A stretch of 64,000 nucleotides of DNA from Mangifera indica. Its lineage: Eukaryota; Streptophyta; Magnoliopsida; Sapindales; Anacardiaceae. Of the stretch, positions 34,280-44,630 are shown piece by piece. Location: contig NC_058150.1 of NCBI RefSeq assembly GCF_011075055.1, positions 10,640,330 to 10,704,329 on the forward strand, in the 5' to 3' direction. Position 1 is the first letter of the stretch. Every line of letters begins with the position of its first letter. The translations under genes were made by a program, and so were the position numbers. Under the pieces are notes generated by a model. It saw only the letters and a list, made by a program, of their open reading frames with translations. It was not told the DNA's origin and did no database searches.

Positions 34280-35473
34280 TTTATCACTTTCATGGCTGGA
34301 AACTTCACTTTCTTCTTCTTCTTGAAAGGACTCCTTAATTGCTTGTATCTTCATCAAGGATAAAAATCTCCTATTAGGGCATTCAGCTTGGAAGTGTCCA
34401 TAGCCTTGGCATTTAAAGCACTTTTTGTTGGAGAGGTTGGTCTTCACCATATTAGGTTTGTCCTTAGTTGGTTCCACCACTTTTTTCTTGCCTTTCTCCT
34501 TGGAAGAAGAATCAACAACGTTTGTGTAGGATGAGGAACCTTTATGGAAGGTAGTTGCCTTGGTAAAAGATATGCTTTTGTTAAATAATGTCCCTTTGGA
34601 GAATGACTTGGAAACCATGGGCTTCTTGGCCTTCTTTTGCTTCTACACTTTACTAGCCAACTTACACACATCTTCAAAAGTGCAATATGGTTGTAACTCC
34701 ACCATATGAGCAATGTCTTAATTCAGTCCTCCAATAAATCTTGCAATGGTTTGCTCCTTTATTTCCGGCAGCTCAATCCTTATTAATAGCTTCTCAAACT
34801 CCCTTATGTAATACTCTACCCCATCACTTCCTTGCTTAAGGGTGTGTAGCTTAAGGTAAAGATCTTGTTTATGGTTGTCCAAAAGGAATCTTCTCTTCAT
34901 AAGCTTCTTTAGTTTCTCCCAAGATCTCACTCTCTCTTTACCATCCTTTTCTCACCACAAGGATGCATAATCCTTGAATTTCAAGATGGCAAGCTTACAT
35001 TTCTTCTCATCCAAATATCCCTTATATTAAAAAACTCTCTTTATAGCATGTAACCAATCAACAAAATCATCCGAACTCATGCTCCCTTTGAATTTCGAAA
35101 TTTCAATCTTTAACCCCCTATCATCATCATTTTCTCTCCTAAGTAGCCTTTCTTGTTCTTCCTCACTTGAGTTATCATGAATTATCAATTCCTCCTAGTA
35201 TGTCTAGGAGGAGGAGGGAAAGGTCTAATATGTCTTATTGGGTGATGTAGTTAGGTTGGGTGAGGTAGAGGAGGGGGTATTTGGCTTTGTGTTGAAGTTT
35301 GGGGTTGTGATAAGGGTGTCTGACCTTGAGTGAGGGTCAAGTCTCATCATTTGATTCATTTGGTCTCTAATGGCCTTAAGTTCTCCTTTGACCTCTTCTT
35401 ATAGTGTCATGTGTACAAATTCCCAAGGATGAGGAGGTGAGGAGGATGAGGATGAAGTTCTTTTATGGGACAT
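34280..35473 (-). pseudogene. Array unit 1: gag part
   Basis: From ATG at 35473 the broken Gag frame includes a conserved TAA in ERVF*YKGY near 35025. Next come the capsid-like block SWEKLKKLMKRRFLLDNHKQ ... YYIREFEKLL and a second TAA in GGLN*DIAH near 34718. The zinc knuckle CFKCQGYGHFQAEC lies near 34390. The frame is interrupted by the LINE at 34264 and resumes at 28998. Gag would package the element RNA; here it is not translatable. Confidence 0.85.
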
Positions 35474-35666
35474 TTTTGGTAATGGCTAGTGGGTAAAGGC
35501 TAATGGTTATAAGTGCTTGAGGGTTGGGGTGAGTATTGGCAAGTGTTTAGGTTGTTAAGGAAGGTTTGTGTTTTTGGCAAATTAAGGTTCTGTGAACGGT
35601 AAATTCCAAACATGAACAGTAGCTTCGAGAAGAAGATTATAGTCAACAAATCACAAAAATATCCTA

Positions 35667-35679
35667 GGCGCTAATACCA
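35667..35679 (-). other. Primer-binding site, array LTR2
   Basis: TGGTATTAGCGCC on the minus strand. It is the array primer-binding site with one further substitution relative to the other units. Confidence 0.8.
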
Positions 35680-35681
35680 AA

Positions 35682-36658
35682 TGGTGCATTTCCATTGAGG
35701 CAATGCAACAACACACAAACTCAATTCTGGAACTACTATTCATTTGGCAAAGCAGTAATTTGTCTCTCAATTTTAACCAATCAAATGACCTTCAAATCAT
35801 GCATATTATATATCATTGGAAAAAGCATTCAAAGAGCTTTCTAACGGTATATTATGTCAACCACAACAAGACATTCAAAACTAGCTTCAAAGTTTACTAG
35901 CAAAAACTGGAAATTGTGAAAACACATACTGTGAACAGTAATCCGAGGCATACAACACATATGCAAGTCTTCACACTATGGATTTCAAGGGAAACATAAA
36001 ATGTAGCGAAGGTATAAAGGAAGTTCCACCAACCTTGAGGCCTTCCACCAAGAATGATTGGATAAAGGAAATGAGATAAAAGCCAACAAAGCTTTTCTTC
36101 AAATTTTAATTCAAAATGCTAACCAACCCGTTTAAAAGTATGACCACCCTTTGTATAAGGAAGAAGTGGTGTCCAAATGGACTTTCCAATATAAAATCTA
36201 TTAATTTTTTTATACAAAAATCCCTTGAATTAAGCTAAGCCATGCATTCTAAACCAAACCCATACATAGTAATTAACCAAAGACAAAAGTGATTTGCTAT
36301 TTCCTTAATTTCAGGAGTTATGTTTCTAAACTAAAACAACTAAATTCTAACTTAGTTCCAATGTAACTAAAACCTAATTTCGGGCTCTTTGGGCTTCTCA
36401 AAATGATGCTTGGACGTTTGGGCCATTGATGGACTTCAAAAGTTGCACTTTTGGATCAATTGGAGTAATTATATAAGTGGGTCTTAAGTCCACTTAAGGA
36501 GGCTATACCCAAAGTTGGATTTGGACCAAAATTGAGGAGGTATTGCATCCTTGGGCTTGTATGTTGCTCAAAATTCATTCATCTTAAGTTCTTGGGTGGC
36601 ATGGTGACTTGAGGAAGATATGGAGCTCAAAAATGGAGAAGGACCCATGTATGCATCA
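35682..36658 (-). repeat. Array LTR2 (977 bp)
   Basis: Bounded by TGATGCATACATGG at 36658 and AAATGCACCA at 35682. It is shared between unit 2 (upstream on the minus strand) and unit 1. Confidence 0.9.
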
Positions 36659-37206
36659 TCCTCCCTAGGTTGAGAAAGATTTGCCCTCAAATCCTCAAGC
36701 TACCCTCCACTTGTTAACCATTCATAAACAAGCTCTCTTTCTTGACTTCTTTTCCCTTAATAGCTTTATGAACTTGTTGTGGACTAAGAGGAGTTAAAGT
36801 GATAGTCTTGGTAGTGAATTTAATGGAGTAAGTGCTCTTCTTGCCATCATGCATCACATCCCTATCAAATTGCCAAGGTCTTCCCAATAACAAGTGACAA
36901 GCATCCATAGGAATCGCATCACACAGAATCTCATCATTATAATGCTTGCTAATGGAGAAGGAAATAAGCACTTGCTTTGCAACTTGTAGGCTGGTTCCAT
37001 TACTCAACCATTGTAGTTTGTATGGTTGATAGTGTGGCATGGTAGATAACCCATATTTGTCTACTAAGGAGGATGAGACCACATTTGCACAACTCCCGCT
37101 ATCAATAATTAAATAACACACTTTACCTTCAATGGTGTACCTTGATTGAAAACTATGGAGTTTTTGCTCTTCATGAGGAAAAGGCTTGGCATGCAAAGCT
37201 CTCCTA

Positions 37207-37482
37207 ATAACTAGTAACTCTCCTTTATTAGCTCCTTGTAGAATTTCTTCTTCTTCCTTGTTGGCTTTATCACTTTCATGGCTGGAAACTTCACTTTCTT
37301 CTTCTTCTTGAAAGGACTCTTTGATTGCTTGTATCTTCGTTAAGGATAAAACTCTCCTATTAGGGCATTCAGCTTGGAAGTGTCCATAGCCTTGGCATTT
37401 AAAGCACTTTTTGTTGGAGAGGTTGGTCTTCACCATATTAGGTTTGTCCTTAGTTGGTTCCACCACTTTTTCCTTGCCTTTC
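37207..37482 (-). repeat. Duplicated zinc-knuckle segment, copy 2
   Basis: This 276-base segment is a near-identical repeat of 38107-38382, in the same orientation, separated by the LTR-B fragment. Confidence 0.85.
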
Positions 37483-38106
37483 TCAAAGAAAGAATTCAGA
37501 ACTTTCTCAAGAAATGAATTCAAAGAAAACTCTCACAAGAACTTTGGAGAAATTCATAATTTTGGATTAAAATCAATCTGCCATAATCTTGAGTTTAATA
37601 CATATATATATGTTGCTTCCAACCCTAAAAAACGAAATAAATCCTTTAAAAAAAAGGAAAATAACAAGTCATGACAACTAAGCACTCTCCTAATTAAACT
37701 AGGATAACAATTAGATAATAACTAAACAAGCTTTCCTAATTAAACTAGGATAACAACTAGATAATAACTAATCACAAAAGGGCTAACTGAATTGATGTGA
37801 CTTGGGCTTCCATATGCATATTTGACTAAGCCAAACATGTGCTTCTTGCTGCCCTTAGACCAATTCATGTATTTGACCATGAGTTCCCTTTTGACTTCAC
37901 TTGGACTCTTTCCCATAAGATCCAAATGACTTTGAACAAGTCCAATGATTGGTGCTTTCATCTTCTTGGCTCTTGCTCGTGTAATTAGGCCTCCGTCATA
38001 GCTCAATGGATCCAACTTCATGTTTGTTGAAGTAGAATTTGAACCTCCATCGTTATGCTTCCCCATGTGCGAATTTAGCGAAGTTATCCCTTGATCATTC
38101 GCATCA
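37483..38106 (-). mobile_element. Partial family-B LTR inside array unit 2
   Basis: The fragment starts at the true LTR end (TGATGCGAATGATC at 38106) but stops about 250 bases short of the other end. It is flanked by the 276-bp duplication, not by a 5-bp target duplication. Its internal frame keeps PLSYDGGLITRARAKKMKA fused to the array Gag frame from 38591. Confidence 0.85.
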
Positions 38107-38382
38107 ATAACTAGTAACTCTCCTTTATCAGCTCCTTGTAGAATTTCTTCTTCTTCCTTGTTGGCTTTATTACTTTCATGGCTGGAAACTTCACTTTCTT
38201 CTTCTTCTTGAAAGGACTCCTTAATTGCTTGTATCTTCATCAAGGATAAAACTCTCCTATTAGGGCATTCAGCTTGGAAGTGCCCATAGCCTTGGCATTT
38301 AAAGCACTTTTTGTTGGAGAGGTTGGTCTTCACCATATTAGGTTTGTCTTTAGTTGGTTCCACCACGTTTTTCTTGCCTTTC
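38107..38382 (-). repeat. Duplicated zinc-knuckle segment, copy 1
   Basis: Partner of 37207-37482. Both contain one CCHC knuckle and the acidic EEEESEVSSHES stretch. Confidence 0.85.
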
Positions 38383-39563
38383 TCCTTGGAAGAAGAATCA
38401 ACAACGTTTGTGTAGGATGAGGAACCTTTATGGAAGGTAGTTGCCTTGGTAAAAGATATGCTTTTGTTAAATAATGTCCCTTTGGAGAATGACTTGGAAA
38501 CCATGGGCTTCCTGGCCTTCTTTTGCTTCTGCACTTTAATAGCCAACTTACACACATCTTCAAAAGTGCAATATGGTTGCAACTCCACCATATGAGCAAT
38601 GTCTTAATTCAGTCCTCCAATAAATCTTGCAATGGTTTGCTCCTTTATTTCCGACAGCTCAATCCTCATTAATAGCTTCTCAAACTCCCTTATGTAATAC
38701 TCTACCCCATCACTTCCTTGCTTAAGGGTGTGTAGCTTAAAGTAAAGATCTTGTTTATGGTTGTCCAAAAGGAATCTTCTCTTCATAAACTTCTTTAGTT
38801 TCTCCCAAGATCCCACTCTCTCTTTACCATCCTCTTCCCACCACAAAGATGCATAATCCTTGAATTTCAAGATGGCAAGCTTACATTTCTTCTCATCCGA
38901 ATAGCCCTTATATTAAAAAACTCTCTCTATAGCATGTAACCAATCAACAAAATCATCCGAACCCATGCTCTCTTCGAATTTCGAAATTTCAATCTTTAAC
39001 CCCCTATCATCATCATTTTCTCTCCTAGGTGGCCTCTCTTGTTCTTCCTCACTTGAGTCATCATGAATTATCAATTCCTCCTAGTATGTCTAGGAGGAGG
39101 AGGGGAAGGTCTAATATGTCTTATTGGGTGATGTAGTTAGGTTGGGTGAGGTAGAGAAGGGGGTATTTGGCTTTGTGTTGAAGTTTGGGGTTATGATAAG
39201 GGTGCCTGACTTTGAGTGAGGGTCAGGTCTCTCATCATTTGCATCATTTGATTCATTTGGTCTCTAATGGCCTTAAGTTCTCCTTTGACCTATTCTTTTA
39301 GTGTCACGTGTGCAAATTCCCAAGGATGAGGAGGTGAGGAGGATGAGGATGAAGTTCTTTTATGGGACATTTTTGGTAATGGCTAGTGGGTAAAGGCTAA
39401 TGGTTATAAGTGCTTGAGGGTTGGGGTGAGTATTGGCAAGTGTTTAGGTTGTTAAGGAATGTTTGTGTTTTAGGCAAATTAAGGTTCTGTGAACAGTAAA
39501 TTCCAACCATAAACAGTAGCTCCGAGAAGACGATTATAGTCAACAAATCACAAAAAAATCCTA

Positions 39564-39576
39564 GGCTCTAATACCA
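39564..39576 (-). other. Primer-binding site, array LTR3
   Basis: TGGTATTAGAGCC on the minus strand, two bases after LTR3. Confidence 0.85.
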
Positions 39577-39578
39577 AA

Positions 39579-40577
39579 TGGTGCATTTCCATCGAGACAA
39601 TGCCACAACACACAAACTCAATTCTGGAACTACTATTCATTTGGCAAAGTAGTAATTTGTATCTCAATTTTAACCAATCAAATGACCTCCAAATCATGCA
39701 TATTATATATCATTGGAAAAAGCATTCAAAGAGCTTTCTAACGGTATATTATGTCAACCACAATGCAATCAACAAGGCATTCAAAACTAGCTTCAAAGTT
39801 TGCTGGCAAGAACTGGAAATTGTAAAAACACACACTATGCACAGTAATCCGAGGCATACAGCACACATGTAAGTTTTCACACTATGGATTTCAAAGGAAA
39901 CATAAAATGTAGCCAAGGTATAAAGGAAGTTCCACCAACCTTGAGGTCTTGCACTGCCAATCTTCCACCAAGAATGATTGGATAAAGAAAATGAGATAAA
40001 AGCCAACAAAACTTTTCTTCAAATTTTCATTCAAAATGCTAACCAACCCTTTTAAAAGTATGACCACCCTTTGTATAAGGAAGAAGTGGTGGCCAAATGG
40101 ACTTTCCAATACAAAATCTATTAATTTTTTTATACAAAAATCCCTTGAATTAAGCTAAGCCATGCATTCTAAACCAAACCCATACATAGTAATTAACCAA
40201 AGACAAAAGTGATTTGCTATTTCCTTAACTTTAGGAATTATGTTTCCAAACTAAAACAACTAAATTCTAACTTAGTTCCAATGTAACTAAAACCCAATTT
40301 CGGGCTCTTTGGCCTTCTCAAAATGATGCTTGGACATTTGGGCCATTGATGGACTTCAAAAGTTGCACTTTTGGATCAATTGGAGCCATTATATAAGTGG
40401 GTCTGAAGTCCACTTAGGGAGACTATACCCAAAGGTGGATTTGGACCAAAATTGAGGAGGTATTCATCCTTGGGCTTGTATGTTGCTCGAAATTCATTCA
40501 TCTTAACTTCTTGGGTGGCATGGTGACTTGAGGAAGATATGGAGCTCAAAAATGGAGAAGGACCCATGTATGCATCA
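39579..40577 (-). repeat. Array LTR3 (999 bp)
   Basis: Bounded by TGATGCATACATGG at 40577 and AAATGCACCA at 39579. Shared between units 3 and 2. Confidence 0.9.
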
Positions 40578-43379
40578 TCCTCCCTAGGTTGAGAAAGATT
40601 TGCCCTCAAATCCTCAAGATGGCTACCCTCCACTTGCTGACCATTCATAAACAAGCTCTTTTTCTTGACTTCTTTTCCCTTAATAGCTTTATGAACTTGT
40701 TATGGACTAAGAGGAGTTAAAGTGATAGTTTTGGCAGTGAATTTAATGGAGTTAGTGCTCTTCTTGCCATCACGCGTCACATCCCTATCAAATTGCCAAG
40801 GTCTTCCCAATAACAAGTGACAAGCATCCATAGGAATCGCATCACGTAGAATCTCATAATTATAATGCTTGCTAATGGAGAAGGAAATAAGCACTTGTTT
40901 TGCAACTTGTAGGCTGGTTCCATTACTCAACTATTGTAGTTTGTATGGTTGATGGTGTGGCATGGTAGATAACCCATATTTGTCTACTAAGGAGGATGAT
41001 AGCACATTTGCACAACTCCCACTATCAATAATTAAAGAACACACTTTACCTTCAATGGTGTACCTTAATTGAAAACTATGGAGTTTTTGCTCTTCATGAG
41101 AAAAAGGCTTGGCATGCAAAGCTCTTCTAATAACTAGTAACTCTCCTTTATCAGCTCCTTGTAGAATTTCTTCTTCTTCCTTGTTGGCTTTATCACTTCC
41201 ATGGTTGGAAACTTCACTTTCTTCTTCTTCTCTTCTTCTTCTTGAAAGGACTCCTTAATTGCTTGTATCTTCTTCAAGGATAAAACTCTCCTATTAGGGC
41301 ATTCAACTTGGAAGTGTCCATAGCTTTGGCATTCAAAGCACTTTTTGTTGGAGAGGTTGGTCTTCACCATATTAGGTTTGTCCTTAGTTGGTTCCACTAC
41401 TTTTTCCTTGCCTTTCTGATGTGGTTTTACTTCAAGTTCAACTAATAGGTGAGTTATATTAGGATGATCAAGCAAGTTCAATCCCGAACACAACTTTAAA
41501 CTACCAAACTCAATAGAAAAAGAATAAGTTCCAGCCAAATAGAATTCAAGAGAGATTTCAGCCTTAGAAGAAAATGATAATAAATGAGATTAAGAACAAA
41601 CAAACAACAATCTAACCAATAAACCAAGGCCTAAAGGGAAACCCACCAGCCTTGAATCACCACCAACCCCTTGGTCAAGAGTTAGATAAAGAGAGATTGC
41701 AACAATTGCAAGAAAGACTTTCTTTAATATTCAAGCTAAGTAAAAAACGTACTTAAGCCAAGGATAGTTTAAATAGGCTTCAAACTACAATTAAATGAAA
41801 CCTAAATGAAGCTACATTACATTTCAAGCTCATTTCAAAGGCATTTGGCTCTAATCTTCATGTTAATCCCAAAGGAGAATGCAAGGCAAGGGAAGGCTAA
41901 ATTGTCATGAATTGTCTTGCCAAAATAGGTAATTCCTAGAGCCATGTGATATGTCAACTCTTGTCTCTTTCTTTGAGCTTCTTTGACTTGCTTAGCTTCA
42001 CCCAAGGCAACTAACAAACTGAATTAAGCATAAACTAGCACAAAAACAAGTAAAATGCATAATTAGACAATAAAATATCTAGAGCTAATTAAACACTCTA
42101 TTGGGCATGTTGGACTTCTAATGGATCCAAGTGATAAAAGAGTAACCAAAGGAGGGCTTAGGACCCCAAAATGAAAGAAGGGACGAAATGGGCTTGAACA
42201 TAGGTAGGTTTTGTGCTTGACTCTCTTCAAGGCAAGGTTTTGGGCTCCACACTTCATGTAGGGCCGAATTTAACAAGTGATGAGGTTAGACTTGGTATTC
42301 TTCTATTGGTCTTGATTGGATTGCACTTGATGGAGTCTTGGATGGACTATGGATTGAGCATGGATCATCCATTTTCAGTTTTGGATCACTTTCTCCTCGG
42401 AAGAAGAATCAACAACGTTTGTGTAGGATGAGGAACCTTTATGGAAGGTAGTTGCCTTGGTAAAAGATATGCTTTTGTTAAATAATGTCCCTTTGGAGAA
42501 TGACTTGGAAACCATGGGCTTCTTGGCCTTCTTTTTCTTCAGCACTTTAATAGCAACTTACACAAATCTTCAAAAGTGCAATATGGTTGCAACTCCACCA
42601 TATGAGCAATATCTTGATTCGGTCCTCCAATAAATCTTGCAATGGTTTGCTCCTTTATTTCTGGCAGCTCAATCCTCATTAATAGCTTCTCAAACTCCCC
42701 TATATAATACTCTACCCCATCACTTCCTTGCTTAAGGGTGTGTAGCTTAAGGTAAAGATCTTGTTTATGGTTGTCCAAAAGGAATCTTCTCTTCATAAGC
42801 TTCTTTAGTTTCTCCCAAGATCTCACTCTCACTTTACCATCATTTTCCCACCACAAGGATGCATAATCCTTGAATTTCAAGATGGCAAGCTTACATTTCT
42901 TCTCATCTAAATAACCCTTATATTAAAAAACTCTCTCTATAGCATGTAACCAATCAACAAAATCATCCGAACTCATGCTCCCTTCGAATTTTGAAATTTC
43001 AATCTTTAACCCCCTATCATCATCATTTTCTCTCCTAGGTGGCCTCTCTTGTTCTTCCTTACTTGAGTCATCATGAATTATCAATTCCTCCAAGTATGTC
43101 TAGGAGGAGGAGGGGAAGGTCTAATATGTCTTATTGGGTGATGTAGTTAGGTTGGGTGAGGTAGAGGAGAGGGTATTTGGCTTTGTGTTGAAGTTTGGGG
43201 TTATGATAAAGGTGCTCGACTTTGAGTGAGGGTCAATCTCTCATCATTTGCATCATTTGATTCATTTGGTCTCTAATGGCCTTAAGTTCTCATTTGACCT
43301 CTTCTTTTAGTGTCAAGTGTGCAAATTCCCAAGGATGAAGAGGTGAGGAGGATGAGGATGAAGTTCTTTTATGGGACAT
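40578..43379 (-). pseudogene. Array unit 3: gag-protease split by a solo LTR
   Basis: Gag from 43379 keeps the shared TAA in ERVF*YKGY. At the second site it reads GGPNQDIAH with an intact CAA, unlike units 1 and 2. A family-F solo LTR (41417-42388) splits Gag before the zinc knuckle, which here is CFECQSYGHFQVEC. Protease keeps IIDSGSCANV but has extra lesions around 40930. The Pol tail HLEDLRANLSQP runs into LTR3. Confidence 0.85.
41417..42388 (-). mobile_element. Solo LTR, family F, target duplication CTTTC
   Basis: The 972-bp LTR has TG...CA ends (plus-strand TGATGTGGTTTT to TTTTGGATCA) and perfect 5-bp duplications CTTTC at 41412-41416 and 42389-42393. It is the inverted counterpart of 17709-18681. 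It interrupts Gag of array unit 3 and is therefore younger than that unit. Confidence 0.92.
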
Positions 43380-43572
43380 TTTTTATAATAGCTAGTGGGT
43401 AAAGGCTAATGGTTATAAGTGCTTGAGGGTTGGGGTGAGTATTGGCAAGTGTTTAGGTTGCTAAGGAAGGTTTGTGTTTTAGGCAAATTAAGGTTCTGTG
43501 AACAGTAAATTCCAACCATGAACAGTAGCTCTGAGAAGAAGATTATTGTTAACAAATCACAAAAATATCCTA

Positions 43573-43585
43573 GGCTCTAATACCA
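43573..43585 (-). other. Primer-binding site, array LTR4
   Basis: TGGTATTAGAGCC on the minus strand, two bases after LTR4. Confidence 0.85.
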
Positions 43586-43587
43586 AA

Positions 43588-44239
43588 TGGTGCATTTCTA
43601 TCGAGACAATGTAACAACACACAAACTCAATTGTGGAACTACTATTCATTTGGCAAAGCAGTAATTTGTCTCTCAATTTTAACCAATCAAATGACTTTCA
43701 AATCATGCCAATTATATATCACTGGAAAAAGCATTCAAAGAGCTTTCTAACTGTATATTATGTCAGCCACAATGCAATCAACAAGATATTCAAAACTAGC
43801 TTCAAAGTTTGCTGGCAAAAACTGGAAATTGTAAAAACACACACTGTGAACAGTAATCCGAGGCATACAACACACATGCAAGTCTTCACACCATGGAATT
43901 ATGTTTCCAAACTAAAACAAGTAAATTCTAACTTAGTTCCAATGTAACTAAAACCCAATTTCGGGCTCTTTGGCCTTCTCAAAATGATGCTTGGACGTTT
44001 GGGCCATTGATGGACTTCAAAAGTTACACTTTTGGATCAATTGGAGCAATTATATAAGTGGGTCTTAAGTCCACTTAAGGAGGCTATACCCAAAGGTGGA
44101 TTTGGACCAAAATTGAGGAGGTATTGCATCCTTGGGCTTGTATGTTGCTCGAAATTCATTCATCTTAACTTCTTGGGTGGCATGGTGACTTGAGGAAGAT
44201 ATGGAGCTCAAAAATGGAGAAGGACCCATGTATGCATCA
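43588..44239 (-). repeat. Array LTR4 with ~330-bp internal deletion (652 bp)
   Basis: Both ends are normal (TGATGCATACATGG at 44239, AAATGCACCA region at 43588), but the middle is missing at about 43895. The lost part contains the region that in sister LTRs precedes transcription, so this LTR probably cannot act as a promoter. Confidence 0.85.
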
Positions 44240-44592
44240 TCCTCCTCAGGTTGAGAAAGATCTGCCCTCAAATCCTCAAGATGGCTACCCTCCACTTGCT
44301 GACCATTCATAAACAAGCTCTCTTTCTTGACTTCCTTTCCCTTAATAGCTTTATGAACTTGTTGTGGACTAAGAGGAGTTAAGGTGATAGTTTTGGCATT
44401 GAATTTAATGGAGTAAGTGCTCTTCTTGCCATCATGCGTCACATCCCTATCAAATTGCCAAGGTCTTCCCAATAACAAGTGACAAACATCCATAGGAATC
44501 GCATCACACAGAATCTTATCATTATAATGCTTGCTAATGAAGAAGGAAATAAGCACTTGCTTTGTAACTTGTAAGCTGGTTCCATTACTCAA
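44240..44592 (-). pseudogene. Array unit 4: truncated protease and Pol tail
   Basis: Encodes the protease C-terminus (VCHLLLGRPWQFDRDVTHDG) and the Pol tail GSHLEDLRADLSQP before LTR4. The protease active site and all of gag are lost at the junction near 44592. Confidence 0.8.
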
Positions 44593-44630
44593 CCATAGGA
44601 ATCGCATCACACAGAATCTCATCATTATAA
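44593..44630. repeat. 38-bp templated filler at a rearrangement junction
   Basis: These 38 bases repeat 44490-44527 (CCATAGGAATCG... to ATTATAA). They are inserted exactly between array protease sequence and truncated hAT sequence. One position differs from the nearby copy but agrees with the other array units, so the template may have been a sister unit. Confidence 0.75.

Larger units (their letters stand above)
36659..39370 (-). pseudogene. Array unit 2: gag-protease with internal duplication
   Basis: Gag starts at 39370 and carries the same two nonsense codons as unit 1 (ERVF*YKGY and GGLN*DIAH). The zinc knuckle CFKCQGYGHFQAEC occurs twice because 276 bases are duplicated (38107-38382 and 37207-37482). 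A family-B LTR fragment is wedged between the copies. Protease (about 36780-37190) keeps the active-site IIDSGSCANV and ends with GRPWQFDRDV. The Pol tail ends near 36714 and lacks a short stretch present in other units. RT, RNase H and integrase are absent. Confidence 0.85.
26955..44597 (-). mobile_element. Tandem array of gag-protease-only Ty3 elements sharing LTRs
   Basis: Four LTRs alternate with internal regions, all on the minus strand. LTR starts at 27427, 35682, 39579 and 43588 are each preceded (on the plus strand) by a primer-binding site. Removing later insertions gives repeat lengths of about 2989, 2997 and 3032 bases. Each internal region encodes gag with one CCHC knuckle and an aspartic protease, then jumps to the last codons of Pol; reverse transcriptase, RNase H and integrase are missing throughout. 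Both ends are truncated inside internal regions, at about 26955 and 44597, so the array was once longer. Neighbouring units share single LTRs, as expected from recombination or from insertion of a multimer, and not from separate insertions. Confidence 0.85.

Noticed and set aside
27427..44239. Regularly spaced repeats as a CRISPR-like or satellite array
   Set aside because: The repeats are ~1-kb LTRs with primer-binding sites and gag-protease between them, so they are retrotransposon units.
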